The notes beneath the pieces were generated by a model. It did not search any database and had not been told where the DNA came from. It saw only the letters and a program-made list of their open reading frames with translations. Made by a program: the position numbers and the translations under genes. 64,000 nt of DNA from Paenibacillus vietnamensis (lineage in GTDB: Bacteria > Bacillota > Bacilli > Paenibacillales > Paenibacillaceae), in assembly GCF_020169515.1 (NCBI RefSeq), contig NZ_JAHMHW010000004.1:1-64000 (forward strand), in the 5' to 3' direction. Below are positions 20,495 to 30,391 of this stretch, in pieces. Position 1 is the stretch's first letter. Each line of letters opens with the position of its first letter.

Positions 20495-22246
20495 ATGGTA
20501 AAATATAAGGTGTTCCAGAAGCTGCTGCTTATGCTGGCTTTTCTGCTCATCCCGGCAACTTTATTGTTCGCTTATGCCAATCAAGCAAGTAAGGACGTAG
20601 TCCGGAAAACGCTTGAAAGCTCGGCAGCCAAGCAGCTGGAATTTACGATCCAGCAGATGGAGCAATCGCTTCGGCAGCTCGAAAAGCAGACGCTGCTGCT
20701 GGCAAACGATCCGACGATCCAGGCTTATGCAAGCTCCTGGGAATTTCCCGAGTATTTAAATCATTTATTGCTCCGTAAGACGATTGAAGAGAAGCTTGAG
20801 CTGCAAAGCCAGGCCGAACCTCTCATTCACGAATTAACCGCCTATTGGCCGTCCTCCCGGGAAAGCGTATCAACATCAAGAAACGTGCAGTTTCGATACG
20901 AAGAGCTCGTCCAAAAGCCGAAAAACCGCTGGTTCGCCCAGAAAAACGACGGGAAGCTCAGCTTTCATTTACTGCTTACGAGCCCTTCGGTCATCACAAC
21001 GGATTTGAGCCATACCGTATCGATTGTGGAGACTACCGTATCTAGCCAATACTTGCAAACCGTGCTCAGGGGACTTGACGAGACGGGAAACGGCAAATCC
21101 TTTTTTTATTTTTCCGAGGATGATCTGATTGCAAATGAAGATGTCGACAAAGGCCTGCTGCCGCTGCTCATGAAAGAGAACGTACTGGAGGGCGGCAATA
21201 CGGAGGAGCCCGAAGCCGCCGTCTTTGAAATGGGAGGCATTGAATACCTGGTTCAAGCGATGAGCAGCCCTTCCATCGGAGGCACACTGGTCACCTATAT
21301 CGAATTGGACGAGTTTCTGGGTCCGCTTCAGAAGGTGAATTGGCTCGTCAATGGCAGCCTGTTCTTCCTGTTTATTGCGGGAATTACGATCTCCTTTATG
21401 TTTTACAGGCATTTCCGCATGCCTTTCGGTTATTTGGTCCGCAAGATTGAAAATCTCGGCACGGGCGACTATGCGAGCCGGGCCACCTTGAGAACGAATA
21501 CCGAATTCGATTATTTGTTCGACCGCTTCAACGATATGGCCTCCCGCACCCAATCGCTGATCGAGAACGTGTATGAAGAGAAAGTCCGGACGCGGGAAGC
21601 TGAATACAAGCATTTGCAGTCGCAAATCAACCCGCATTTTTTGTACAATTGCTTATTTTATATTGTGAGCATGGCCAACAAATCGCCTGGTGCCGTCATT
21701 TCCATGGCCAAAAATTTATCCGATTTCTACCGCTATATCACACGCAAAGCCGGCGAAAATACCGCTATGGAGGACGAAATCCGCCTGATCGAAAGTTATC
21801 TGGAAGTGCAATCCTTGAGAAATAAGAGGCTGACGTATACGATTGACATTCCGCCCGCCATGCTCGGGCTTTCCGTCCCAAGCCTTCTGCTGCAGCCGAT
21901 TGTAGAAAATGCGATTGTCCATGGCATCGAGCAGAAACGGGATTCGGGAAAAATTCGAATCCAGGGCTTCAGCAACGACGCCCTTTATACCATCGTGGTG
22001 GATGACGACGGAGCCGGCTTGCCGGAGAAGCAGCTAAAACCGCTGAACGAGCGCGTGCACAGCAGCTATCAGGCTGCGGAGGAGATGGGCTGCGGGCTGA
22101 GAAACGTCCACCACCGGTTAGTCAACCGGTACGGCAATCAGTCCGGGCTGAGCTTCTCCACTAACGAATGGGGAGGCTTCCGCGTAACCCTTCAAATCTT
22201 GTCAACGAAGCAGGAGGAATCCAATGAACGTATTACTGGTAGATGA
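20495..22246 (+). CDS. Sensor histidine kinase, YesM type
   Basis: Membrane histidine kinase of 583 residues: helix 1 at about 8-28, extracellular sensor of about 250 residues, helix 2 near 285-305, HAMP (about 305-360), then the LytS/YesM-type His_kinase block with the phospho-acceptor His in SQINPHFLYN (about 380) and an HATPase domain (VVDDDGAGLPEKQ). Its gene overlaps the response regulator by 23 bases. Such pairs sense extracellular oligosaccharides and switch on neighbouring Lpl-type transporters; here the operon on one side and the binding protein on the other are the expected targets. Confidence 0.93.
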   Translation: MVKYKVFQKLLLMLAFLLIPATLLFAYANQASKDVVRKTLESSAAKQLEFTIQQMEQSLRQLEKQTLLLANDPTIQAYASSWEFPEYLNHLLLRKTIEEKLELQSQAEPLIHELTAYWPSSRESVSTSRNVQFRYEELVQKPKNRWFAQKNDGKLSFHLLLTSPSVITTDLSHTVSIVETTVSSQYLQTVLRGLDETGNGKSFFYFSEDDLIANEDVDKGLLPLLMKENVLEGGNTEEPEAAVFEMGGIEYLVQAMSSPSIGGTLVTYIELDEFLGPLQKVNWLVNGSLFFLFIAGITISFMFYRHFRMPFGYLVRKIENLGTGDYASRATLRTNTEFDYLFDRFNDMASRTQSLIENVYEEKVRTREAEYKHLQSQINPHFLYNCLFYIVSMANKSPGAVISMAKNLSDFYRYITRKAGENTAMEDEIRLIESYLEVQSLRNKRLTYTIDIPPAMLGLSVPSLLLQPIVENAIVHGIEQKRDSGKIRIQGFSNDALYTIVVDDDGAGLPEKQLKPLNERVHSSYQAAEEMGCGLRNVHHRLVNRYGNQSGLSFSTNEWGGFRVTLQILSTKQEESNERITGR

Positions 22247-23843
22247 CGAGGATTATGTCTTAGACTATTTGGAGACGGATATTCCTTGGACGAGCCTTGG
22301 AATCGCGAACGTCTATCGTGCGGGCTCCGCAAAGGAGGCGCTCGATCTCGCAAGCCGCGTTCCTCTTGCGATCGTCGTGACGGATATCCGGATGCCGGAG
22401 ATGAGCGGGCTCGAGCTGGTCTCGGCGCTGCAGCGGAAATACCCGGCTACGAAGGTCGTTTTATTATCCGGCCATTCCGATTTTTCCTATGCCGTAAAGG
22501 CGCTGCAGCTAGGGGCTTCCGATTATTTGCTTAAGCCCGTCACCGAGGATGAAGTGTTGATGTGCCTGAAGAAGGTATTAGTCAAAATAGAAGATGAAAA
22601 ACGTCATAAGGAGCATCTCGAAGCGGCAAGCGACGTCTTGAAGCTTGGGATTACCCGTATGCGCGAGCATCTGCTGCTCGATCTGTTATTCGGAAAGAAA
22701 TATGCCTCGGGTGAATTAACGCGCCATCTTAAAGCACTAAATTTGCCCTTCGGACCGGAAACGCCGTGCAGCCTCGTACTGTTTAGAATCGAAACGGGAA
22801 CGGAAGACATCAAGCGCGAGGACTACGAACTGCTTAGCTTTGCTCTGCTGAATATGGCGGAGGAGATTATTTTCGAGCAGATCACGGATATCCCTTCCCT
22901 ATGGTCCTGCAAAGATTACAACCGTTTGGTTATCGCCGTACTGCCGGCCGGTCGCTTCGAAGACCGGCGGGAGCTTGACTTGCGGATCGGCAGGCTGCAA
23001 ACGGCCGTCCAAGATTATATGAAACGAACGCTGTCCGTGCTTTACACGCAGCCTTTCGCGTTTCAGCATGAGCTTCAGCAGCAATATTTACAAGCATTAA
23101 ACGTATTTTGGAGGTCTATAGGCACCCGCAGCGGCGTCGTTCTTGCGCTGGAGACGTCCAGGGAGGATGCAATCGGCGAACCGGCGATGAAATCGCTGAC
23201 CAGACTTCATCAATCTCCGACCCTGCAGCAATTAATGGACTCTGGACGCTGGGAGGAGGTTGCCGGTAAGCTCGAGCTGATACTGGAGGAGCTGAATATG
23301 CCCGCTTACCGGGCGCAGCAGCATCTCATGGAGGTCGTCTATTACTTGTTCGGCTGCTTCTCCTACATGGCGCATAAGCAAGGAGATTCGTTTGCCGAGA
23401 TGGTCGACCTTCCCTCGGTTCAGCGCGAGACTTCTCTATTTCAATCCACGGACCAGATCAAAGAATGGGCGCTCCCGCTGATCGAGCAATTCAAGCGGTC
23501 ACTGCAGGATGTTTCGTCTAACCGCAGCCATATTGTCCGGCAAATCCATGAATTTATCGATCGCCATCTGCAGGAAGACGTTTCTCTTACCCGCGTAGGC
23601 GAGCATGTCTATCTTCATCCGGTCTATCTGTCCAGGCTGTATAAAAAAGAAACAGGCGAGAGCTTATCGGCCTATATTACCAGAATGAGAATGGAGAAAG
23701 CCGCACGGCTTCTGACCGCGACCAATAGGAAGGTGGCCGATATCGCCAAGGAGGTCGGTTATCAGAAAACGCAATATTTTATCCATATCTTCAAGGAATT
23801 TTACGAGTGTACGCCGCAAAACTACCGCAACCGCCAAGCTTAA
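22224..23843 (+). CDS. Response regulator with AraC output, YesN type
   Basis: Response regulator of 539 residues. Receiver domain at 1-125 with Asp54 as the phosphorylation site (VVTDIRMPEMSG) and Lys in LLKPVTEDE. A middle helical region of about 300 residues follows, then a C-terminal AraC double helix-turn-helix (about 440-537, SLTRVGEHVYLHPVYLSRLYK and VADIAKEVGYQKTQYFIHIF). Translationally coupled to the kinase gene. Expected to activate the transporter genes flanking the pair. Confidence 0.93.
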   Translation: MNVLLVDDEDYVLDYLETDIPWTSLGIANVYRAGSAKEALDLASRVPLAIVVTDIRMPEMSGLELVSALQRKYPATKVVLLSGHSDFSYAVKALQLGASDYLLKPVTEDEVLMCLKKVLVKIEDEKRHKEHLEAASDVLKLGITRMREHLLLDLLFGKKYASGELTRHLKALNLPFGPETPCSLVLFRIETGTEDIKREDYELLSFALLNMAEEIIFEQITDIPSLWSCKDYNRLVIAVLPAGRFEDRRELDLRIGRLQTAVQDYMKRTLSVLYTQPFAFQHELQQQYLQALNVFWRSIGTRSGVVLALETSREDAIGEPAMKSLTRLHQSPTLQQLMDSGRWEEVAGKLELILEELNMPAYRAQQHLMEVVYYLFGCFSYMAHKQGDSFAEMVDLPSVQRETSLFQSTDQIKEWALPLIEQFKRSLQDVSSNRSHIVRQIHEFIDRHLQEDVSLTRVGEHVYLHPVYLSRLYKKETGESLSAYITRMRMEKAARLLTATNRKVADIAKEVGYQKTQYFIHIFKEFYECTPQNYRNRQA

Positions 23844-23855
23844 TATAATTAACGA

Positions 23856-23901
23856 AAAAAAGCTGTCCTGAAAGCGTCTGCACGCATGAGGACAGCTTTT
23901 T
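23856..23901. terminator. Bidirectional terminator between yesN-like and binding-protein genes
   Basis: Arms AAAAAGCTGTCCT and AGGACAGCTTTTT, giving U-runs in both directions between convergent genes. Confidence 0.85.
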
Positions 23902-23909
23902 GTCATTGA

Positions 23910-25592
23910 TTAAGGATTTACGCTCTTATACCATTCGTTAACTTCTTTTTCGATTTGATCGCCGCCTTTGCTTTTCCAATCCGCCACGAAGGAATCGAAT
24001 TTATCCAGCGGTTCGTTGCCGTAAATGATTTTGGCGAACGTCTCGAGCTCCATCGTCTTCAAATTATCGCTTTTGCTTCTCATCGTTTCGGTCGGAGCTC
24101 CAAGGAACTCGGTCGGCGCATTCATATTGCTCATTTGGTAGTTCAAGGCCCCTGCCCGGATCATCTCCGGATCCTGGATCGCAATCTCTTTATGCTTCCT
24201 CGACTTCACTTCGCCGCCGTTGAACATATAATCATAAATCGAAGAATCGTTGAACGGAATGGCAGGAGTATTCCAGAATAAGTTGTATTTGCCCGAAGAA
24301 GCCGCTTTTTCGATCGGAGTCGGGAACTTCGCCGGATCGTAGACAGGCTCTCCGTCTGCCATAGCATAATCATAGCCTTCAAAGAAGCCGTTCTTGAAAT
24401 CGCCCGTCTCGAATGGATGATCATAAATTTTGTCAAAATAAGTAAAGAAAGCATCCATGTGCTTAAAATCCTTGTTAAACATCATAACCTTGCCTTCGTT
24501 CACATATCCGGTGTAACGAGAGGATTTGCCGTCCGGACCGGTCGGCAGAATGTAGGCTCTAAGCATTGCGTCCGAATTGTTCCCCTTTACGTCGCCAAGC
24601 GGCCATCCGTACGCCCAGAACGGCGCAGCGATCATGCCGGATTTGCCTTGGATAAAGCTTTCCGTCGCCTTCACTTCATCGATTGCCGCAAGCTCGGGAT
24701 CCAAATAACCTTTTTTGTACCACTCCTGCAGCTTTCCGAGGCCTGTCTTGATTTCCGGCTGTACGGAGCCGTATTTCAGCGTGCCGTCGTCCGCTTTTTG
24801 CCAGGCTCCGGGAATAAACTTACCGGTATAAGCACCGAATACGAAGCTTACGTCGGACATCCAGTTCGAAAAGCCGTTGCGTGCGGACAAGCTGAAGCCG
24901 AACGTATCCTTCTTGCCGTTGCCGTCCGGGTCCTGATTCGTAAACGCATCCATCACCGCTTCAAATTCTTCAATCGTCGTCGGAGCTTTTAAGTTAAGCT
25001 TGTCCAGCCAATCCTGGCGGATCCAGAGGACGGGATTTGTTCCGTCGCCTCCCGCATAGATCGGAAGACCAAGCAGCTGATCCCCTTTTTTCACTTGATT
25101 TAATGCCGCGCTGTTGTCTTCATAAATCTTCTTGATCCGGTCGCTTGCATATTTATCGAAATCCGCTCCGATATCCTTCACCTTGCCGGATTGGATCAAA
25201 TCTGCGATCAAATTCACGTCCTGCACGATGAACACATCGGGCAGCTGATCCTGCGTCGTCAGCGAAAGTCTGAGCTTCGTATGATACGCACCGTTATCGG
25301 CCGTATTCCAAAGATCCTTGATTTCAATGCCCAGCTTCTCTTTCGCCCATTTATTATGAACGTTGTTGTTGATATCCTCTCCATTAATAAACGTGTAGTC
25401 CGTCCCTACCGGCCGGGCGGTCGTAATGGTGACGGGCGGATCGAATTTGCCGTCGGCGTTTTGCGAGGATTGCGTTTCCCCGCCTGTAGCGTTCGTTTCA
25501 TTGCCGGAATTGCTGCCGCCTCCCGACGAACAGCCGACAACGGATGTAAGAGCAAGAACTAGCATGAGCGAAATCCATTTTTTCTGTTTCAT
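23910..25592 (-). CDS. Extracellular sugar-binding lipoprotein, LplA type
   Basis: Solute-binding protein of 560 residues for the CUT1 transporter encoded at 18.5-20.3 kb. Signal peptide with lipobox LTSVVGC, lipid attachment at Cys21, then a Ser/Gly/Asn linker and the long LplA-type binding domain (IRQDWLDKLNLKAPTTIEEFE..., QGKSGMIAAPFWAYGWP). The start at 25592 is chosen for the GAGAGGGG in front of it and because it begins the signal peptide; the frame is open 23 codons further upstream without a ribosome site. Transcribed toward the YesN gene rather than with the permeases. Confidence 0.92.
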   Translation of the reverse strand: MKQKKWISLMLVLALTSVVGCSSGGGSNSGNETNATGGETQSSQNADGKFDPPVTITTARPVGTDYTFINGEDINNNVHNKWAKEKLGIEIKDLWNTADNGAYHTKLRLSLTTQDQLPDVFIVQDVNLIADLIQSGKVKDIGADFDKYASDRIKKIYEDNSAALNQVKKGDQLLGLPIYAGGDGTNPVLWIRQDWLDKLNLKAPTTIEEFEAVMDAFTNQDPDGNGKKDTFGFSLSARNGFSNWMSDVSFVFGAYTGKFIPGAWQKADDGTLKYGSVQPEIKTGLGKLQEWYKKGYLDPELAAIDEVKATESFIQGKSGMIAAPFWAYGWPLGDVKGNNSDAMLRAYILPTGPDGKSSRYTGYVNEGKVMMFNKDFKHMDAFFTYFDKIYDHPFETGDFKNGFFEGYDYAMADGEPVYDPAKFPTPIEKAASSGKYNLFWNTPAIPFNDSSIYDYMFNGGEVKSRKHKEIAIQDPEMIRAGALNYQMSNMNAPTEFLGAPTETMRSKSDNLKTMELETFAKIIYGNEPLDKFDSFVADWKSKGGDQIEKEVNEWYKSVNP

Positions 25593-25782
25593 TTGTTTTC
25601 CCCTCTCTATAACAATTCTACTACACAAATATCGTAGCAAACGAAATGGATTTGCGTACATGCCCCAATCTAAACAATCATAGCCTCTAACCTACCGTTC
25701 TCCCTTAGTGCTCCGTTTAGAAACAGTCCGAATCGTGTATTAGGCAGTACATTGTTTTCGCTTGAAATGGAGGAGTGCTGCG

Positions 25783-27216
25783 ATGGCGAAGCCCGTCATA
25801 GAAGAAAAACAGCTGAATGCCGCATTGTTTCAGTTTATTTTCCCGTTCTCGCTAAATACAAACTGCCAGGATAAGCTGAGGAAGCAGCTTCAATACGATG
25901 GCTACAAACGTTTTTCACTCGACCATACCGAAATGGAAAACGCCTATTACGGCGAACGTTATTCGGTTTCCCACCTCAATCTGGAAAGATATTATTTGCC
26001 TTTTACCAATACGATGTTATTTCCGCATCATGATACTGATCCCGGACTGCACCGTTATTCAAAATCGCTGATGCAAAGCGGTGCCATGAAATCCGATTAC
26101 CGCCAAATCGGGTTTACCGTGCAATCGGTGGATGTGTTTCTTTGTCCTTTCGATCTTGGCTTCGTTACGGTACGGGTCGAATTGCCTTGCGAAGAGGTTA
26201 CCTTTACGGATGCCCTGGAATTCGCCAAACGTTTCCGGGTGCTGCAAAACCGGAACGCTCAAGACGAAAAGACGCGCTGGACATCCGGCGGGCAAGAGTT
26301 TGACGATGTCGAGGAATTTATGTTTGCTTCGCTCGTGCCCGACATGGTTTCTTACGTTGATTCGGAAAATATGAGCGAAACTTATTTTGCCAAGCATCCT
26401 TTTTTTGTCGATGAACGAATGTATGTGCAGGGATTGTTTTCCTTTCGGGACGAGCACGACATTACAAATGTCGACCTGTACCGGGCTTCGCAAGTCGACG
26501 GAGTCGATTTGAGCAATCGGCCGTATGTCAGTTCTACGAACGTCAGCTATATTGACCGGTATGTAGAGAAGCACCGGTACGACCGCTGGGGCCCTAATAC
26601 TTATTACATGACGGACGAATCGTCGTTTGTTTGCCTGACGAAGGAGAAGCGCGACATCACTACGAAGCTTGCGAATCATATGTACGGTGAATATTATTAT
26701 GCCCTTCTCATTAACCTGTTCCATAAAATCGTGCTTCTCAAGCTGTCCATTTTGTATTCGAAGGTCAGGCTCGACGCCAATCAGGATAAGATCGAGGAAC
26801 TGATCCGGTCGATTACGTCCTTTTCGGCAAAGTATTATTTTAATGAAGTCGTTTCGCAATCGCAAGGGAAGGAAATTTTCATTCAGCTCCGGAATCATTT
26901 CGGCAATGAAGAGCTGTTCGGCGACGTAAAACATACGCTGGCCGATTTGTATAAGTACCAGGAAAACTTCAATTCCAAACGGAACAATTATTTGCTGCTG
27001 ATTTTGACGATTTATACGGTAGTCAGCGGCATTTATGGAATGAACCAGGTCATCGAGGACTTGAAGGGAGATATCGATTGGAGCAAGCTGCAAGGCTACT
27101 CGATTTTTCAGCATTTTGCTTTTGTCCTTACGCTGTCCGGCATATTTATCGCTCTGTGGCTTGGAATCACAACGCTTATCCGCCTTTTCAAGGAGCGGCG
27201 AAAGAAGCGGGATTGA
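25783..27216 (+). CDS. Divergent CorA-like two-helix membrane protein
   Basis: Protein of 477 residues that I do not recognise as a named family member. Two C-terminal membrane helices are clear (about 403-423 and 447-468), and the first ends in GIYGMN, the YGMN selectivity motif of CorA-type magnesium/metal channels. A long soluble N-terminal domain (about 400 residues) with a helical stalk before the helices also fits CorA architecture. The N-terminal sequence looks unlike ordinary CorA, and the loop between the helices is longer. GGAGGAG fixes the ATG at 25783. Single-gene unit. A pentameric ion channel is inferred, not shown. Confidence 0.6.
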   Translation: MAKPVIEEKQLNAALFQFIFPFSLNTNCQDKLRKQLQYDGYKRFSLDHTEMENAYYGERYSVSHLNLERYYLPFTNTMLFPHHDTDPGLHRYSKSLMQSGAMKSDYRQIGFTVQSVDVFLCPFDLGFVTVRVELPCEEVTFTDALEFAKRFRVLQNRNAQDEKTRWTSGGQEFDDVEEFMFASLVPDMVSYVDSENMSETYFAKHPFFVDERMYVQGLFSFRDEHDITNVDLYRASQVDGVDLSNRPYVSSTNVSYIDRYVEKHRYDRWGPNTYYMTDESSFVCLTKEKRDITTKLANHMYGEYYYALLINLFHKIVLLKLSILYSKVRLDANQDKIEELIRSITSFSAKYYFNEVVSQSQGKEIFIQLRNHFGNEELFGDVKHTLADLYKYQENFNSKRNNYLLLILTIYTVVSGIYGMNQVIEDLKGDIDWSKLQGYSIFQHFAFVLTLSGIFIALWLGITTLIRLFKERRKKRD

Positions 27217-27314
27217 TCCGGCCGGTTCATTTGATAAATTTAACCACTCATAAAGGAACGGCATTAAGACAAAGATAAGCTCGTAATTAAATCCAATACG
27301 AGTGGGGTAAGAAC

Positions 27315-27668
27315 ATGAAGAAAACTGTTTTGATGCTCAGCTTGATGGTTTGCTTTATGCTGGCGGCTGCTGTGCCTGCCTTCGCCGACAACATGAACCG
27401 CACGGGAACTTACGGCACCAATAATAACGGAACAGTAGGAAACGAAATTCGCCAAGACGTCAACCGTGGAATTACAAACACGAACCGTGCATTAGGCACG
27501 GACATCAACACAATTGACGGCATGGATAACGGCCGAGTTCGTACGAACAACTACCGTCCTTACGCTACAAACGACGACAGAGACTTCGACTGGGGCTGGC
27601 TTGGTCTGCTTGGACTGCTCGGATTAGCCGGCATGCGCAACCGCGAACGCGACCGCGATCGCACTTAA
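27315..27668 (+). CDS. Secreted WGxxGxxG-type small protein
   Basis: Small exported protein of 117 residues. Signal peptide (about 1-24, cleavage after AFA), an Asn/Thr/Gly-rich low-complexity middle, then DWGWLGLLGLLGLAGM followed by a basic Arg/Asp tail. This C-terminal WGxxGxxG block with a short hydrophobic helix and positive tail resembles a membrane-retention or sorting signal found in several Bacillales proteins. Function unknown. GTGGGGTAA precedes the ATG, and a strong terminator follows, so it is monocistronic. Confidence 0.72.
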   Translation: MKKTVLMLSLMVCFMLAAAVPAFADNMNRTGTYGTNNNGTVGNEIRQDVNRGITNTNRALGTDINTIDGMDNGRVRTNNYRPYATNDDRDFDWGWLGLLGLLGLAGMRNRERDRDRT

Positions 27669-27694
27669 CAGCCTTTTATAACAAGTTACTCGAA

Positions 27695-27733
27695 CTAAAC
27701 ACCCTGGGAAATGTTACAGGGTGTTTAGTTTTT
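27695..27733 (+). terminator. Terminator after the WGxxGxxG gene
   Basis: Perfect 12-bp arms CTAAACACCCTG and CAGGGTGTTTAG with a 10-base loop and TTTTTAA. Confidence 0.88.
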
Positions 27734-27759
27734 AATACAGATCATCAGGAGGAAATGCC

Positions 27760-29448
27760 GTGGAAGCTGCCAATCAAACGATGCAAGAGGAATCATTATC
27801 GATTTTTGCGCTCGGCGGCGTACATGAAATCGGTAAAAATATGTATGTCGTTCAATACGGCGAATCGATTGTCGTCATTGACTGCGGGTCCAAATTTCCC
27901 GATGAAAGTCTGCTCGGCATCGATCTGGTCATTCCGGACATCACTTATTTGCTTGAAAACCGGGAGAAAGTACGCGCCCTTATCGTTACCCACGGTCATG
28001 AGGACCATATCGGCGGGATTCCTTATATTTTGAAGCGGCTCAATATCCCCGTTTACGGCTCCGGCCTTACTTTAGGCTTAATCAAAATCAAGCTCGCTGA
28101 GAACGGCCTGCTGAAACAAACGATGCTTCACCAGATCACCCCGGACTCCCGTATCGATTTGGGGACAATTTCGGCCACCTTTTTCCGAACGAATCACAGC
28201 ATTCCGGATTGTTTGGGCGTCGTCCTCCATACGCCGGAAGGCACGGTCGTACATACGGGAGATTTCAAATTCGACCTTACTCCCGTAAACCAGGCTTTTC
28301 CGGACATTCATCGAATGGCCGGCATCGGAGAAAGCGGCGTCCTAGCTTTGTTATCCGAAAGCACGAATGCAGAACGGCCGGGCTTTACGCCCTCGGAGCG
28401 GCAAGTGGGCGAGCAGCTGGAGGGGGCTTTTCAACAAGCCCGTCAAAAAATATTCGTCTCCACCTTCGCCTCCAACGTTCATCGCGTGCAGCAGGTCATC
28501 GATGCGGCTTTCCGGACGGATAGAAAGCTTCTCTTGCTTGGCAGAAGCATGGTCAACGTCGTCTCCGTTGCCATAGAGCTTGGCCATCTCAGCATGCCGC
28601 CCGACATGCTGATCGATGCCCATACGGCCAACGAGCTGGCTCCGGAGAAGGTTGCCGTTCTCTGCACCGGCAGCCAAGGCGAACCGATGGCCGCTCTGGC
28701 GCGGCTGGCAAGCGCCAGCTACCGCGATTTCAGCATATCGCGGGGCGATACCGTTATTTTCGCGGCGTCTCCGATTCCGGGCAATGAGCGTAACGTGGCA
28801 AGGACGATCGACCATTTGTATCTGCTGGGCGCCAAAGTCATCTATGGTTCCGGTCAGCAAACCGGCATGCACGTATCGGGCCATGCCAGCCAAGAGGAGC
28901 TTAAGCTCATGCTCGCCTTGATGAAACCGAAATTTTTTATTCCGATTCACGGCGAGTACCGGATGCTTGTCAAGCACCGCCAGCTTGCCGAATCGGTCGG
29001 AGTGCTGCCCGATCACATTCATATCGTGAACAACGGCGAGGTTGTCGACATCCGGAATCAAACGGCGAGCCGGGGCCGGAGAGTCACAGCCGGAAACACG
29101 CTTGTAGACGGCTGGGGCATCGGAGACGTCAGCAGCATCGTGCTGCGCGACAGGAAGCATCTTGCCGAAGACGGGATTATCATTCTCGTCATGACGCTGC
29201 ATTTGGCCGAGAATGCCGATATCGGCTTAGACGTCATTACCCGGGGATTTGTATACGTGCGGGAATCCGAAGAGCTGATCGGCCAAGTCAGGCAAGTCGT
29301 TCGCCAAACCGTCAAATCGATCGAGGAAACCGGCGATCTTGCCAACTGGCCGGCGCTCAAACGCAGGGTGAAGGAAACGACAGGAAAATTTATATACGCC
29401 CAAACGAAGAAAAGGCCGATGATTCTTCCGATCGTTATCGAAGTATAA
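27760..29448 (+). CDS. rnj: Ribonuclease J
   Basis: RNA endonuclease and 5'-3' exonuclease of 562 residues, central in Firmicute mRNA turnover and rRNA maturation. Beta-lactamase/beta-CASP fold with the metal motif H78-G-H80-E-D82-H83, later motifs HTGDFKFD and GSQGEP, and HVSGHASQEELK and HGEYRML of the beta-CASP region. The C-terminal domain ends about residue 560. GTG start at 27760 is preceded by AGGAGG. Whether it corresponds to RNase J1 or J2 cannot be decided without alignment. The catalytic residues look intact. Confidence 0.93.
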   Translation: MEAANQTMQEESLSIFALGGVHEIGKNMYVVQYGESIVVIDCGSKFPDESLLGIDLVIPDITYLLENREKVRALIVTHGHEDHIGGIPYILKRLNIPVYGSGLTLGLIKIKLAENGLLKQTMLHQITPDSRIDLGTISATFFRTNHSIPDCLGVVLHTPEGTVVHTGDFKFDLTPVNQAFPDIHRMAGIGESGVLALLSESTNAERPGFTPSERQVGEQLEGAFQQARQKIFVSTFASNVHRVQQVIDAAFRTDRKLLLLGRSMVNVVSVAIELGHLSMPPDMLIDAHTANELAPEKVAVLCTGSQGEPMAALARLASASYRDFSISRGDTVIFAASPIPGNERNVARTIDHLYLLGAKVIYGSGQQTGMHVSGHASQEELKLMLALMKPKFFIPIHGEYRMLVKHRQLAESVGVLPDHIHIVNNGEVVDIRNQTASRGRRVTAGNTLVDGWGIGDVSSIVLRDRKHLAEDGIIILVMTLHLAENADIGLDVITRGFVYVRESEELIGQVRQVVRQTVKSIEETGDLANWPALKRRVKETTGKFIYAQTKKRPMILPIVIEV

Positions 29449-29496
29449 GCAAAAGAGCTGCGCGAAGCCGGATTCGGGTTCGTGCAGCTCTTTTGC
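29449..29496. terminator. Terminator between RNase J and the metallo-hydrolase
   Basis: Perfect 13-bp arms GCAAAAGAGCTGC and GCAGCTCTTTTGC with a 22-base loop between convergent genes; A-rich and T-rich stem ends serve both strands. Confidence 0.8.
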
Positions 29497-29498
29497 GG

Positions 29499-30332
29499 TT
29501 AATGAACGTATCGGCCATGCTCGGGGACGGCAATTTCCCGAAATTTTTCCGTAAGAAGCTGCAATCCTGCTTTAAGCGGCTCCCCGAACATCGGCGTTCC
29601 GTGCCCGGTAATCGCCATATACGACTCAAGCGACGCCAGCTTCCTGACGGACTGTTCAGCCAAATTCCAATCCGTCGTAAAATATTTTGGCGGCCCGCTA
29701 ATTTCCTGCTCCTGCATCATCACCTTGTATAGCGATTCCTGCTTGACCGTAACAAATGCATCACCAACGATAAGCGTGCCGTCTTCCTCCCGGAACAGCG
29801 AGACGTGTCCCGGCGTATGTCCAGGCGTATGAATAAGGCTCCAGCCGGGAAGCTCGGGAATGCTTCCGCCTTCAGGCAGTGCCTGTACCCGATTGTCCAA
29901 ATCGATTCCGTCATGAGGGAAAAACGGCGACAGCTCCGAGACAAGCCCGCCATCCACCGTCGGATCCGCACGCGGATAATCTTTTTGCCCGGTTAAATAC
30001 GGCAGCTCCAGCTTATGCGCATAAACAGGCGCCTGCCAATGCTCGATCAGCTCGACGATAGCGCCTACATGATCGAAATGTCCATGCGTCAGCACGATAG
30101 CCTTCGGGCCGGCTCCGAACCGCTCCTCTGCTTCTTTAATAATTTTACCGGCCGACCGGGGCATGCCCGCATCAATGAGCACCCAGCCCTCTTCCTTCTT
30201 GGAGGGATCTCCTATGAAACAAACGTTGACGATTTGAATGGGGTAGCAGTAAATGTCGGGCCGGTAAGCGAGCCCTTCGCCGCTGGTTACTGAGGTAAGG
30301 GGCATGACGGCATGTTCAAATGAGCTTTCCAA
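29499..30332 (-). CDS. Metallo-beta-lactamase-fold hydrolase
   Basis: Cytoplasmic metal-dependent hydrolase of 277 residues, glyoxalase II/quorum-lactonase-like superfamily. Metal ligands are visible in LTHGHFDHVG, HTPGHTPGH, VGDAF and ITGHG. The true substrate is unknown. The start is taken as TTG at 30332, since AAAGGAGG lies 10 bases in front; a GTG ten codons upstream lies before that ribosome site. About 60 bases follow the end of the DUF2935 gene on the same strand, so the two may be co-transcribed. Confidence 0.83.
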   Translation of the reverse strand: MESSFEHAVMPLTSVTSGEGLAYRPDIYCYPIQIVNVCFIGDPSKKEEGWVLIDAGMPRSAGKIIKEAEERFGAGPKAIVLTHGHFDHVGAIVELIEHWQAPVYAHKLELPYLTGQKDYPRADPTVDGGLVSELSPFFPHDGIDLDNRVQALPEGGSIPELPGWSLIHTPGHTPGHVSLFREEDGTLIVGDAFVTVKQESLYKVMMQEQEISGPPKYFTTDWNLAEQSVRKLASLESYMAITGHGTPMFGEPLKAGLQLLTEKFREIAVPEHGRYVH

Positions 30333-30391
30333 CGCAAGCGTTCCTCCTTTATCGACGATCACCCCCTTTAAAATGTCCTATCCGATGCGGT

